Shown: positions 11,017 to 22,899 of the stretch, piece after piece
Layout: each line of letters begins with the position of its first letter
How positions within the stretch are numbered: position 1 is the first letter of the stretch
From: Antitrichia curtipendula
Taxonomy: Eukaryota > Streptophyta > Bryopsida > Hypnales > Leucodontaceae
Assembly (NCBI GenBank): GCA_951230915.1
Contig: OX579640.1
Coordinates: 12,792,981 to 12,856,980 of the forward strand
Reading direction: 5' to 3'
DNA length: 64,000 nt
Position numbers and translations under genes: made by a program
The notes under the pieces: model-generated
Seen by the model: the letters and a program-made list of their open reading frames with translations, nothing else
Databases searched by the model: none
What the model was told of the DNA's origin: nothing

Positions 11017-12288
11017 ATGGACTGGCGATGGCGGATCGTGGTGTTGCAGTTGGTGATGGCGACGGTGGCGATGGTTTCTGGTGCGCGTCCCGAGTTTATG
11101 GAGTCCTCCAAGAGGATGATAGGCTTACGCGAGGTTCGTCTTGGCACAGGCAGCATATTGCAGGCGCTTCTGGACTCGCAATACTCGGAGCTCGTGTTGT
11201 ATCTCGACAAGGTGGACATGTTGGAGGAGCTGGAGCGCGAAGTTCTCCGCCGCGGCACCATCACCATCTTCGCACCGAAGAACAGTTATCTTGAGCTTAA
11301 AGTCGACGCCGATCTGCGTCGTTTTCTGATGCAACCCGGACACGAAGACTGGCTTCGTAGCGTCCTCCGTTACCACATCATCTCCGGACGAATCGAAGGC
11401 GCGGATTTCAACAACAGAACGGTGGCGACGCTGTCCCCTGGCGACAGCCTGGGGTTACAAAGCTACGGACTCAAACGCTATGTGGAGACCGCGCGTGTCT
11501 TCTCCCCTAACAGCATTGTGCGAAAGGACGGCATCGTTCATGGGCTTGATGGGTTTATGGTGCCACCAGGCGTCACAGCCGCTTTTGAACTCTGGAAACA
11601 AACGGGAAGATCCCACCTCAAGCCCCACGGCGCCCCACGGAGACGACCAACCCCAGCAAAGTCAAAGTCCCGGTATATGCTCGAAAAACCAGGCGTCTCC
11701 GCCGCGCTTCTCAAAGCCGTAACAGTCGCAACGACGCCCGCGACGGCCCCCATCACGGCGCCCGTCGCAGCGCCCGTTTTGGGACCCTCTATAGCCCCCG
11801 CGCCAGGACCCGGTACAGCCGAGTTCCTGGATGACGAAGGTGACGAGACTCTGCAGTTCGTCACGGCGTTGTCGAACTACGGCGGGTACAACGACATGGC
11901 GGAGCTCTTGGTGAACGCGACTACTCTTGGGGTGGAGCTCGGGAGGCTGGCGCGAATGGGCTATAAAATCACCATCCTAGCGCCGAATGACCAAGCCATG
12001 TTGCTGTTGACGACGGAGCAGCTGAATATGCCCATGGAGCCGCTGTTGTATTACCATTTCTTGTCGGAGTATCAGACTGAGGAGAGCATGTACAATGCGG
12101 TGAAGAGGCTTGGGAAGCAGTCGTATAGCACGTTGAGGCATCCGCACAAAGTGGTGGCGTCGGAGAGTGATGGGACGGTGAAGTTCGGGGATGGGGAGGA
12201 GGCGGCGCATATCTTTGATCACGATATTTATGTGGACGGGCATATTTCGATTCAAGGGATTAGTCGAGTGTTGGCGCCACCGCCGTAG
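11017..12288 (+). CDS. Fasciclin-like arabinogalactan protein, FLA15-18 type
   Basis: Single exon, 423 residues. Residues 1-22 (MDWRWRIVVLQLVMATVAMVSG) are a signal peptide, which supports the ATG at 11017; the frame stays open upstream but offers only a TTG. There are two FAS1 domains. The first (about 45-185) has TITIFAPKN at 81-89, YH at 119-120 and DGIVHGLDGF. The second (about 275-420) has KITILAPND at 317-325, YH at 346-347 and a long conserved block with EYQTEESMYN and HPHKVV, very like plant FLA15-18. Between them, residues 236-266 are Ala/Pro/Thr-rich (TAPITAPVAAP, APAPGPG), the expected site of hydroxyproline arabinogalactan glycans. N-glycosylation sequons include N133-R-T and N300-A-T. 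The C-terminus (RVLAPPP) has no hydrophobic tail, so a GPI anchor is not expected and the protein is probably secreted to the wall, with roles in adhesion or wall organisation by family analogy. Confidence 0.93.
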   Translation: MDWRWRIVVLQLVMATVAMVSGARPEFMESSKRMIGLREVRLGTGSILQALLDSQYSELVLYLDKVDMLEELEREVLRRGTITIFAPKNSYLELKVDADLRRFLMQPGHEDWLRSVLRYHIISGRIEGADFNNRTVATLSPGDSLGLQSYGLKRYVETARVFSPNSIVRKDGIVHGLDGFMVPPGVTAAFELWKQTGRSHLKPHGAPRRRPTPAKSKSRYMLEKPGVSAALLKAVTVATTPATAPITAPVAAPVLGPSIAPAPGPGTAEFLDDEGDETLQFVTALSNYGGYNDMAELLVNATTLGVELGRLARMGYKITILAPNDQAMLLLTTEQLNMPMEPLLYYHFLSEYQTEESMYNAVKRLGKQSYSTLRHPHKVVASESDGTVKFGDGEEAAHIFDHDIYVDGHISIQGISRVLAPPP

Positions 12289-14460
12289 CGCGAGGACGAG
12301 CATTGGGGGTGGTGGTGGAGGAGGATTCTTAGGTCAGTTTCTGGTTTAATTTGGGACAATTATCCTGCCGGTCTGGACGTACCTACTTGGATTAATTGCA
12401 ATTGGGATTTCGGCACTTGCTTGGTTGCTGAAGTTTGTGCTGCTTTGGCTCTTGCTTGTTTCCTGGAGCCATAGTGTAATTTGTGGTCCTAGCTCCATGT
12501 ACATCGAATGGGAATGGAATGGAAGAAGTTTGCAGGAAAACTGCTCTCGACCTCCGTGTCCGACCCTTCGTTTTTTTTTACTTTATTTGGGATTTGGCAT
12601 TTGCTCACTTTCGTTTTCTTTCTCTGAATGCAAATTGACGTGTAGAAGTAATTGGGGGAGGCTAGTCATTGTTATAGGCACTCTATCTCGGTGAATTGAG
12701 TAAAGCTTCGAACTCTCGATCACGTTTCCTGCGCCATGAGATGATTAGGGATGTCATTAGTTTCTAGAGTTTCTACATCTCGTGACTTCAATCCGGCCGT
12801 CGTCTGATATTCAATCCTATTTGTAACTGTGCAGATCAATGAATCCTAATTCAGATGATTTCTCGGCACCCTCTGCACATTTGAGAAGCACAAGAAGCAA
12901 AGCACGCAGCTGTGTACAGTGGCTAGCTGCAGCGACCTGGCAGATCAGATCAAAGCTGGAGCAGGAAGCATTGAACAAGAAACAAACATAAGGGAGCGAC
13001 CGACGGAGCCAGCTCCTGCGTTTGAATTCTGCTCTTTTGGAGGATGGACTCACTCTTTTTTTGCAATAAGGGAAAATGAAAGCATAATTCAAAGCTTCGA
13101 CAGGGAGGCAGAGCATAAGTAAAAACCAGGACTGGTGGTTCAATCTCCCGCGATCAATTAATGGGATACATATCGATACAGATCGAGAGGAGGTTTGATA
13201 AGACAGGTTCGCTGTGGATATATCATTCAATAAATCTTACTCGACGCGACTCGACTGTGAGCATTTCTATTGAAATTTTGGGTTGTAGACGCTTGGAGTA
13301 AAAATTAGTGTGCGTGGGTGAAACAGTTGTTTCCCCTCGATTCATATTATTTAGCCGAAAGAGTGATCACTCCATCACACCCAAGTGACGGTGGTTGCTA
13401 CCTATTTAGTTGTGAAATAGCAAAGATTCAGGTTGGTCCCCATGTGGTGGTACGTTTGCCCTTCACGTCTTTTTTTGTAAACAATAGTCTGTGGCACATT
13501 GCCCTTTCAGTACGTTTTCTTCTTCTGTCTGTCCGTCCCGTCCCGTCCCGTCCATCCTTCAAAAAGCTTTTTTTGAATTTGCTATCGATCTGTGGCCAAA
13601 TAACATTTTTGTTTGCTTTCCGACCGAATCTTTTCATGCCTACTGTGTCCGACCCTCGGGTATTCTTTCTCAAATTCCTATCTCTCAGTTTCCTCTTTGA
13701 GATATTCGGTGCATGATGAGGCTTTTTGAATCGTGATTGAAGGCATCATTTCAATGATTGCCACCGACCGAGGTCAACACGGCCCAATTCGTCGAACTCT
13801 CGATCCCAAACAAGCTCTTTATTTTAATTTCAAAGTCACAAGCCTTATCGCCAGCTCTTCTTCTTGCTTCTCTTGATGTGCCATTTGCTCAACCATTGCT
13901 CACACATCTCTCAGTAAGTTAGTTACAAAAATCTGATCCAAAGCAGGCTCTGATGGAAGCGATAATCGGAATGACACAAGGTCGCAGTTTTAGGCAAACG
14001 AGACTGCCCCTAGGATTCGTTAATAATTGCCTTCTTGACGTGCCATCCAAGGTGTTCTGCTTGAAACGGGCTGCACCTAAGTTACACCGATCTGCTCAAT
14101 AGCTTGGATGGTAGTCATCTAATTATTTCAAATACGGACATGGAATGCTGGTGACGGGGAACCTCAAAAGCAGGAGAATGAGTAAGAATATTTTAATATT
14201 CTGTTTGGTGTTGCAGACATCATATGCCACACGTAGCCTAGACACACGCACACAATTTTCATGTGATGACTTATATCGCCTCTCCATAACACCTGCATCC
14301 CAGCCTGGATGTGGTCACTCAGTTCCTGCAGTGTAAGGAATTGCATTACTTTCTCCCATTTGGGGTCACCAGTTTGACGGTGCCTGACTGAGTGGATAAG
14401 AAATTATAAACAGCTGCTTGAGAGAAAGAAAGAAAGGAAAAGGAAATTCCCTAGGCCACT
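12289..14460. other. FLA 3' region and intergenic sequence
   Basis: Roughly the first 500 bases probably include the 3' untranslated region of the FLA gene; I could not fix a poly(A) site. The rest has short random frames only, with no recognisable domain. Confidence 0.35.
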
Positions 14461-14889
14461 GTAAGGTAGTGTGCTCTAAAAGCACCCATCTTCTTCAAAC
14501 CACCCCTATTTTTTTAGGTGGAGAACGGAGATGGGGTGATCCTTAAATGGATCAGTTTAGCAATTGAATGCATGGAGGAAAATTTGTTTTTTTTTCTATT
14601 GCAAGAGTCAATCATTGTCTTTGATTTTTGCTCATCTCTTTACAAGTTGCAAGTGGACAGATTTTGGAAGACCTATGGTCACAAATAGGTGCATGTGTCC
14701 CAAATCTTTGAAAATTAATAAGTAATTCAAAAATGCTTGGAAAAATACAAAACCACTTGTTTTGGGGTTCCCCATCTATTATTTTTTATTTCACTGAAAA
14801 ATGATCTAAAGATATTTCTGCCCAAAGGAAGCCTGTGAAACAAGCGGCCTAGCCCTTAAATTGGTCGCTTTAAGAGCATGTCACCTTAC
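14461..14889. mobile_element. Non-autonomous TIR element with 3-bp duplication
   Basis: The ends GTAAGGTAGTGTGCTCTAAA and the inverted right end (TTTAAGAGCATGTCACCTTAC) match at 18 of 23 positions. A direct ACT repeat sits at 14458-14460 and 14890-14892. The interior, from about 14570, is strongly similar to 43740-43990 (for example ATAAGTAATTCAAAAATGCTTGG), so the family is dispersed. No coding capacity. Confidence 0.65.
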
Positions 14890-15292
14890 ACTAACTTACA
14901 CATCCACAGTGTCAACCGCATCATGATTTTTCCAGCAAGAACAGGCTGCTTGAACGAAAGAAAAAGAAAAGGAAATTCTGAATAACGTAACCGACTTCCG
15001 CTATCCACAGTCAACTGCATTATATTTTTATTTTATTTTATTTTTCCCAGGAACTCGAGAAGAAACTCTCGTAGGTGGCAGTGGGGAAATTAGAATATCT
15101 GACCAGGTACTGCATGAGTGCATCATGGTGGCCATCCCTCAATGGGAAATGAACTCGCATCATGAATGGCTGCAATTGGTTCAAAGTTCTCAGCCTTACA
15201 ACAGCTGCAAAGTCCAGTGAGTGGGGAGCTGGAAGGGAAGGACGACTGGCTGGCTTGCAAAGCATAATTTGGTACAAACTAGGGTTGGTTAA

Positions 15293-15524
15293 CCCTTAAA
15301 CGACGGTGAGGATGTTTTGCGGCGGATGAATGACAAAGAATCTCTCCATGCAGGGACAGACGTGCAACTATTCATCCTCCAAATTGTGTTTGAAAAGGGG
15401 AGGTTTTCTATTGACAGTAGTTTGACTTCCGATGAGTGCCTTTGTATTTTTTTTTCAAACGAACAATTCACACGATACCCAAACAGATCGTTTCCACGAT
15501 GATGACTAACTCATTGGTTAAGGG
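15293..15524. mobile_element. TTAA-associated MITE, about 0.23 kb (family A, forward copy)
   Basis: Starts CCCTTAAACG after TTAA (15289-15292) and ends in TTAAGGG at 15524; the right flank reads TTTT, perhaps a decayed TTAA. Shared landmarks with the other copies include GACAAAGAATCTCTCCATGC and GTGCAACTATTCATCCTC. Inverted copies lie at 21459-21677 and 29497-29717; a copy split by another insertion lies around 38145-39290. Confidence 0.7.
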
Positions 15525-17126
15525 TTTTAACGTAGCAAAGTTATTTGATGTTTCTTCAACTGTGAAGAGACCCTTTTTGACTATAAGCTATACAAATTTG
15601 TACTGATCGAGTGGGTTGCTTCATATTGTGCAATTGGATACTGAACATTCTTGCATTTTCTTGCTTGGATAACCAAAATTAGTATTACATTTTGCTCCTC
15701 GACGCTACTTAGTACCATAAGTGTACAGCAAGGTCGGCACCTCTCTATTTATTTTTTTATTTTTTTAAGAAAATAAGGTTCAACAAATGCTATAAATAGA
15801 GTGTGTTTTTTGGTTAATATTCTTTATTTCACCATATAATTTAAAAATAAAATATAAAAAATCCCTGAGATCTAAACATTTACGTTTAGAATTATTTTCC
15901 GTTGACCCTGCCCTACAACTACAATATTGAATCTTTGCAAAATCACTAATCAATAAGAATACCAACAACCAAACTTTACTTAAGTCAAAATGATGTGTTT
16001 GGGATTCTAGAATCGGTCTCTAAAAGAATGAGATGAATGGGGGATGGCAAAGTAGGGAAAAAGTACCTCCATTCCTTTTTTGTACTTGTGCGACAAATAG
16101 TACAAGAGAAAGTACAGGAACAAAGATCACACAATGGACAATGGAGCAACTGGAACTGAGTGTATATGGCATGCAAACTTATTGGCAAAAAAGAAGAGGA
16201 AAAAGGAAAGGAGCCCATCCAAGTGCCTACGGTGGTGGGATTCCAGAGTGAGTTGAACAAGACTATGCGGACGAGGGCTACACCCCCGTATGGGCTTTCT
16301 TAGCTCTCTTTTTTTCTGGGGACAGGGGCCTGTGTATAATGCTTCGCCCTTCTTTCAGAGGGGCTTGGCAATAATGCTCCCCAAAGCTTCCTTCCCACAC
16401 CAGCGACAACCAAGGCGCAACTGATGAACCCCGGCCGTACACGTCCGTCCAAAACCAGGCGGGGGGGGGGGGGGGGGGGGAGGGCTTTCAAGGACACATG
16501 TGGGAGACGGATGGGGGGCAAGGGCATCGTTGGGGGGTGGGGGTGGGGATTGAAATAATAATCAGCTTCGCAGGAGGAAAGGGTGGGGTGGGTGACTTTT
16601 TGGTGCCAGATTGCACCAGAAAAAATAATCTGGCCAAAAAATGCCAAAAAAAACTTGGATGAAATTGCCAGATTGTGGATGAAAATCCAATTATACACAT
16701 GTGATATGTGATAATTTGATATTTTCTATCTAATATGTCGATATCTAATATGTGGATGAATGTTGAAATTTGGAGCACTACTATAAATTTTGGTATCGCC
16801 ACTTTGACACTTCTTAAAAAATGAAAAACAAAACAAAAAAACTGGTCGCTAGTACGACCAATTTGCTTGCTGAAGTTAATTGGGCTGGCTGACATCATAC
16901 TCTGTGGCAGTCCCCCCATTGAAGTTTCTTTCAGGAGGTAGGGACCAGGGGCCCATTATTTCCAGTGGCTTTTCAGTTCCCAGTTGTTTTGAGTGATTTT
17001 TATTTCTAAGAATGGGATTTTTTAGAAGGTGGAAGAGATTTCCAATACATGGAAATATGTATCAGATGAGATAGTATTGTATGTGCGGTGGCCGGGATCG
17101 GCCAAAAGTGTTTCTGAAATATAAGG
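15525..17126. other. Intergenic, including a G homopolymer
   Basis: No gene recognised. A run of about 20 G at 16461-16480, followed by GT-rich sequence, is the most extreme base composition in the window and may be an assembly-prone site. The 16080-16600 stretch has open frames on both strands, but they look like chance frames in low-complexity DNA. Confidence 0.35.
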
Positions 17127-17278
17127 TAAACCATCTCATTGCGGTCAGAATTTGAGACCATCCCATTGTGGTCAAAATATTAATGGTGGTGTACATTTGA
17201 GAACTCAAATGTACATCATCATTAACATTTTGATTACAATGGGGCCTACTCAAATTCTGGCCGCAATGGGATGGTTTA
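17127..17278. repeat. Palindrome, two arms of about 75 bp
   Basis: The arms run from TAAACCATCTCATTGCGGTC on the left to GGCCGCAATGGGATGGTTTA on the right, centred at 17202/17203 with almost no loop. There are only scattered mismatches. The outer sequence matches the terminal region of the element at 8318-8766, so this is probably a shortened, snap-back member of that family. Confidence 0.75.
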
Positions 17279-17280
17279 AA

Positions 17281-17559
17281 GTAAAGGGCTGTAAAAGCAA
17301 CCCTTTACTAGCTGATTTGCATTTTGGGGAAGCTAAACTCCTTAAAACAATTTTCAGTAAATTTTCATGGTAAGAAAAATAGAATTGACATCTAACCCAA
17401 GTGGTTTCATATTTTCTGGACCTTCATGGAATTAGTTATGAATTTTTGAAGTTGAAAAACAATGGTTTCTAAAAGCGACCCCCTCTTGAAATGTACAATT
17501 CTCGTACATGTTCGAGGCAAAATCGCTTTTAGAGACAGGTTGCTTTTACAGCCCCTTAC
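17281..17559. mobile_element. TIR element, 279 bp, adjoining the palindrome
   Basis: The 22-bp ends match at 21 positions: GTAAAGGGCTGTAAAAGCAA on the left and its inverted counterpart ending in CCCCTTAC at 17559. The interior contains an AAATGTACAATTCTCGTACAT block. A diverged copy lies at about 48440-48735 (shared GGCATCTAACCCAAGTGG-like and GTTAGTTAT blocks). No coding capacity; no clear target duplication. Confidence 0.65.
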
Positions 17560-20500
17560 CTTACCTTAGATACCGGAATTTCAGGAGGGTTTGTATGGGG
17601 AAAAGAAACTTATTTTTTATTTTTTGGCATTTGGCAAACCAAATTATTTTGTCCAACTTCAATTAATTATTTGATAGAGGATGTTGAACCTCAAATACTA
17701 AGTGAGGTGTGTGAAGAAGTTATGACATAATTATTAAGTTTGAAGTACGGTAGTAGATTTTTAATTACATATTATGCAAAGTGGTCACTGAAATGAGAGT
17801 AGAGTTTGTAAGAAAAAAACAAGAATGGTCTTTTCCTTGAGCTCCTAGGAGATTTGCTTTTTTTGAGGTGGACAACAATCACATTGGTTGGTTGACTTTC
17901 TAGTTTGTGCCCAAACTGAACCAAAAAAAATAGTCATGAGCTACACTAAATCACTCAACTTCAAAAAATTCCACAATTGAAGGCCGAGTTTAACTTGGAA
18001 TTTGATGAAACTATTGCCATTGGATTCATAAGGCAATGTATTTCTTGAAAGTAGTTTTTGTTGAAAAAATATTAAATTTAAGTTGGACATAGAAACTACC
18101 ACTTAAAGTCCTTTTAAACTAATAGTGTCATGTTAATTCCTACTTGAAATTCCTATTTATGTGCTTAGTAACTACTAATTTTTTATATTTTTTTCATTAA
18201 CAACAACTTGAATCTTTTTTCTATTGTCTTTCCTAGCTACTTTTAATCCCTAACAACCTAAGTGACCATTTTTTAGTTGACCACTGCCCCTCAAGTTCCA
18301 CATCCATGACTATAGGGTCTAGAATGGATTTGAGCCCAAGACCATTTCTCCTACAAATACATGTTTTTTCTATAGCTCCTCTATTGGTTTCACTCTTTTA
18401 TTTCTTTTTTTTCTTGACATTATGAATGGCTTTTATATTTCTTTTTTTCTTAGCATGACAAATGACTTCCATATTTCTTAGCTCTTGGCATTTAGACCTA
18501 TACTAAGAGTAGATATTCACCAAATTTTCTTGTGAAAGGGCGAGTATGCATTGCCCAAGAAAAGGCAAATGAAAAAATACTTTGTGCTACAAAAGGGAAA
18601 GACTTGTGCTTTGAAGGGTAGTAAACTAGATGCTACAAAGCTTAATAGATGAGTTTTTTAAATGTAAATAAAGATTGTTCATTTTCTAATTTTTCACATA
18701 ATGCTTGGATGGTCAGAACATGTGTAGCGCCTTTGGCACCTATTGTTATTAAGACTACTAGCAGTTATATTTTCCAACCATAGTTTGCTTATTTTGTATA
18801 AAATCAAGATATTTTTTAATTTTTAAATTGATAGATTTGAGTGAGTACCTGTCGTTATAGAATGTGGGTTCTACACATGAACTTTTAATTTTTGTCAATA
18901 ATTCTTTTGCATCACATTTGCTTTGAAGGTGCTCTGCTAGTAAGGCGGGCACCTCCTCTAAACTCCACTTTTTGCTATTTTGAATAGTTTTTATTATTAG
19001 ACCAATGAAAATTTTATATTTTCCTATTGGCAAGTGAAAGGAGGTTCCAACACACCAAAGACTGAAACATTTAGATACCATATGTAAAAGTTATGAAAGA
19101 TCAAAGTTTCTTTTGTAGATTTTTAAAAATAATTTCTTCCACATAGGTACATTTTGATTTTGAAAATGTATATAGAATAATGATGGAAATTTTAAACAAG
19201 GTGTGTTTGAGGGGGGCCACTTTAATTCTTAAAGGACTAAATGATTGTTGAAAGTACATAAGTGATACCAGGTAGGTGCATATGAAGTCATTTTTTAATG
19301 AATGCACTTTAAATTTTGACAAAAGGTGTGAACATGTTTCCTCTTAGTGGGAATGTAATTTTTTTCCAATCAGATGCCTAGATCAAAATTTATTTTGCCT
19401 TGAGCTTTTGAGGCAGCATGTGCAAAAATCTTTCTATTATTTTGAAATTTGGTAGGTGTGTAATTTCAGTGATACAAAATGCAAATGTCAAAAAAATAAA
19501 CATGTGTATAGTAGTGTAAAAATCTCACTCTAGGAAGAGTTAAAGTCTGTTGTCCTTGTCATGCAAGGTAAAAAGAATAAATCTTTTAACTTCAAATGTT
19601 ATAATCTTTCAATTATTGGTATCAAATTTTTGAATTTTTTTCCACAAATTCCCATAGTAGTCTAGTACAAATTTTTTCAGATTGAATTTTGAAAAAAAAC
19701 TTATTTTTAAAATTTTTTTCTCACTTCCCTAAAAAGTGACATTTTTTTACAATTTGTGTCCAAAAGGTGCGTTGGTTCTTTAGGGATGAAAGCTCTCATT
19801 CCTTTGCATATTTTTTTTATGGATGTAAACCATAATTGCTGAAACCTATAATTTTTTTCATAAATCCTAAATTCTAAATCCTAATTGCTAGAACTTGAAA
19901 TGATTATTGACTACATAAGCTTATCCATTGAAACTTTCAATATTGGAGTTTTGTCTATGCAATATCGCTACAAACGAGATTGCGGTATCTGTAAGTGTTT
20001 ATGAGCTATCTATAATAGTAAACATTCTCAATAGCTATTAGTGCCATTATAGGTGCACATATGTACTTTAATCCGTAAACGATAAACTCAAAACCTCTAG
20101 CTTGGTTTTAAGTGAACCTTTGACAAAATATGTCTTTATGATTTTTTCTGGAATGTTTCAACCTTTTGAACTTCAATAGTGAATAAGGCTTGTAAAATAT
20201 TACATTTAGACTGCAAAATCATAACTTTGGTCATTGGTCAATTTTACATGTCTTGACTTCACTAAAGTTGGGCAATGAGCAAGCCCCATGCTTTGCTTAA
20301 ATTTTTTCTTGATAATCCCTTAGGCAAGCATGTAATGTCATTTAATCCTTAAAGGTTATACATGTTCTAAAGATATGATTTTATGGTCAAACTTGAATTT
20401 CTTGTAGTTCTTGATTTTAAATGTCTTGGAGCTTGACTAAAAATAATATTCTTCCAATAATCTACATTTCAATCATTTTTAAAATTTATTTTCCAAATTT

Positions 20501-20689
20501 GTTAAAATTACATTTTTTATAAGTCTTTGAAAGTAGCATCTTGAAGCTCAAAATACACTACTTTTGACTTTTCTGTCAAATTTCTCTTAGAATGAGATCA
20601 AGGAGTTTATCAATCATACCATGATGTTTATCACTATCATCTCCATTTTTGCTAGAAAATTGTACTATTTTAAGTATTTTTCAAAAAAA
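17560..20689. other. AT-rich intergenic tract, decayed repeats
   Basis: No gene recognised. The stretch near 19500-19800 resembles 49690-49950 (both carry CTCACTCTAGGA, then AAGTCT and a late TGCCTTGGTCCTT-like block), so it is probably an old dispersed element. Confidence 0.4.
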
Positions 20690-21440
20690 TTAAAATTTTA
20701 TAAAGAAATTATTTAATAAAATTATAAATTTCATTTTAAATGGTATCTCGCCTTTGTTGTTGCCACAATGTGATATAATAAAATAAAATAAAATTCTAAT
20801 TTTTTAATTTATAAAGACTTCAAAATTCAATATTGAAACACTATGAAACAAAGTTCATTCGCCTTTCTTCACATAGTCCTTTTTGATGGTACTAGAAATA
20901 CAACTAGAGGATGCATAATCTTGGAGGTTTCACATAAACAAAACAAAACAAATAAATAACCTTATTTTAATGTATAGACTAGTGTATTTTGTGTCGTTGC
21001 CTCAATCAAAATTTATAATTTTTTAATTCATAAAAAATTATAGTTTCAATATTTTTTTTCTATAAATTGAAACTCTACAAAACAAAGTATGTGCACCCCT
21101 TTTGATGAGGGCTTTCTTACGATACCAAAAACGTGACTTGAAGACTCACAATGCTGGAGATTTCACTATAAGAAATAAACAATTTTATTTAGTGTTTAGA
21201 CTAGTATGTCCCTTGCCATTGTTACAACCAAAATAAAAGTCAAAGTTATTTATTTATTTACTATTTATTTTTAATTCATAAAAACATTGAAATTCAATAA
21301 ATTTTATACGGTGGGTCCAAATGCCACTAAACAAAGTCCGTATATCCTTCCTTGTAGAGAGCTTTTCTATGGTATTGAGAACGCAATTCAGAGACACATA
21401 ATATCAAAGATTTCATTGTAACAAAAAACAAACTCCATTT
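20690..21440. repeat. Tandem-like array of units of about 245 bp
   Basis: Three diverged units recur with the order: gene-poor A/T stretch, TTCATAAAAA, AACAAAGTCCGT-type block, CCTTCCTT, GGTACTA or GGTATTG, then a GCATAAT-type block. Similar units are present at 28495-29290. In both places the array is followed by an inverted family-A MITE (21459-21677 and 29497-29717). Confidence 0.55.
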
Positions 21441-21458
21441 TAAGTATGGATGTTTTTA

Positions 21459-21677
21459 TCCTTAAATGACAGACTGGTGACTGTGAAAATCATCCAATTT
21501 GGTACCATGGGAATCATTGGTCTAAAAAATCCAAAAGCACTAATTGAAAGTCAAATATGATAGAAGATCTCCCCTTTCCACTCAAAATTTCGAGGATGAA
21601 TAGTTGCACTTCTGTCCTACACTAAAAGATTCTTTGTCATCCATCGGACACCAAACATCTGCCTCAACGTTTAAGGG
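21459..21677. mobile_element. TTAA-associated MITE (family A, inverted copy)
   Basis: In reverse orientation it matches the element at 15293-15524, including GAGGATGAATAGTTGCACTT and TTTAAGGG at the right end. TTAA follows at 21678-21681; the left flank is TTTA. Confidence 0.68.
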
Positions 21678-21949
21678 TTAATTATGAACAAATGAAGTTA
21701 AATTCTTGATATATATATATTACTACATGAAAAAAATATCAAATTTTTGAAAGGTGTATTTTAACATAGAAAACTAATGAAGTTTGACCAAATGGGAACA
21801 TGGAATGTCGATTAAGGGTTACGGTAATGGGTGTTTAACGGGGAAAGCTTCATACGAAATAGACGAATTTAGACTGATTTATTATTTAGTCTACCCCCTT
21901 CTGTTCAAATCCAATAAAAAAAAACGAAAAAAAACGAAAAAAACCTCAC

Positions 21950-22899
21950 TAGGCAGCCCAGTGGCTCTCCCATTTTCGTAGCACATCGGAGAGCTGGCGG
22001 CACAGGGCACACACGAGTTCGGACATGCCCCCCTAACCCGACCGAAACTTCCATACCTGTCCACGTGGACCACTGACAGTATTCCATCTGGGGGCCCACC
22101 AATTCAGACGAGCGACTGAGACGACTTCCCGCCCACCCCCTTGCACATCTGGACCGCACATTCATCCACGGACAGAACTCTCCACGGGAACGTCTCCAAG
22201 GAATGCGAAGGGAACATCCTACGTGAACATCGCCCCTGGTCTCTCCCTCCACGAGGAGCTTCTTCGTTCGACAGCCCGCGCCCTTTGCATCCAAGCTTTC
22301 CATCAATCGATCGCCTGCAGATGTTCGATCCCACTGCATGTCTTGCTGCACGGATTGTTCGATTCTTGGAAGAAGACGGATTTTGTGTTATAATTCTGTT
22401 TGGCGTTTCTCGCGTGGATAATCGTTCTCTACAGAGGAAGGTCGTCGGGTTTGGAAGGCGGTAGAGAAGGCGTGCCGAGCAAGGGGTGTGTCGGGGTTTT
22501 AGGTTATTATTGCCGCGTTGTTGCGAAAAGGCGGATTGGTTGCATTGCGGTGGAAGGCTTCGTGTAGGGTTTGCAGGGTTTTTTGAATGGGTTTTTGGTA
22601 GCCATGGCGTGGGAGCGGGTTTCTTATGTATGATCTTCATGATGTGGAGTGATTTGGATTTCTTTCTGAAGGCTAATGAGAAAGTCGGGTCCAGAAGAGT
22701 TGTCCGAGTTGAACCCGGGATAGGGTTTTATATAATTATCTGAGGAATTTTTAGGTTTCAGTCAATGGAAACAGGACGGGATTGGGGGCTATGGATTGGA
22801 GATGCAAATAATGTGTGAAGCTGATTGAGCATTCTCATGGTTCATCTCAGCTTAACATAATAAGGTCGGGATTACCAGTCTGTGGAGTGACGCTACAAA
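21950..22899 (+). promoter_or_regulatory. Probable promoter and 5' untranslated region of the FAM192A-like gene
   Basis: GC content climbs from about 21950, in contrast with the AT-rich flank. Open frames here run in several directions and none carries a recognisable domain, which fits a promoter plus leader, possibly with a leader intron. The boundaries are approximate. Confidence 0.35.

Noticed and set aside
13318..13716. A 132-residue open frame downstream of the FLA gene
   Set aside because: Phe/Leu/Ser-rich composition from T-rich DNA, no domain, and a similar antisense frame in the same place.
16461..16480. Functional G-quadruplex site
   Set aside because: A single run of about 20 G with no gene context is more likely a simple repeat or an assembly-sensitive site.
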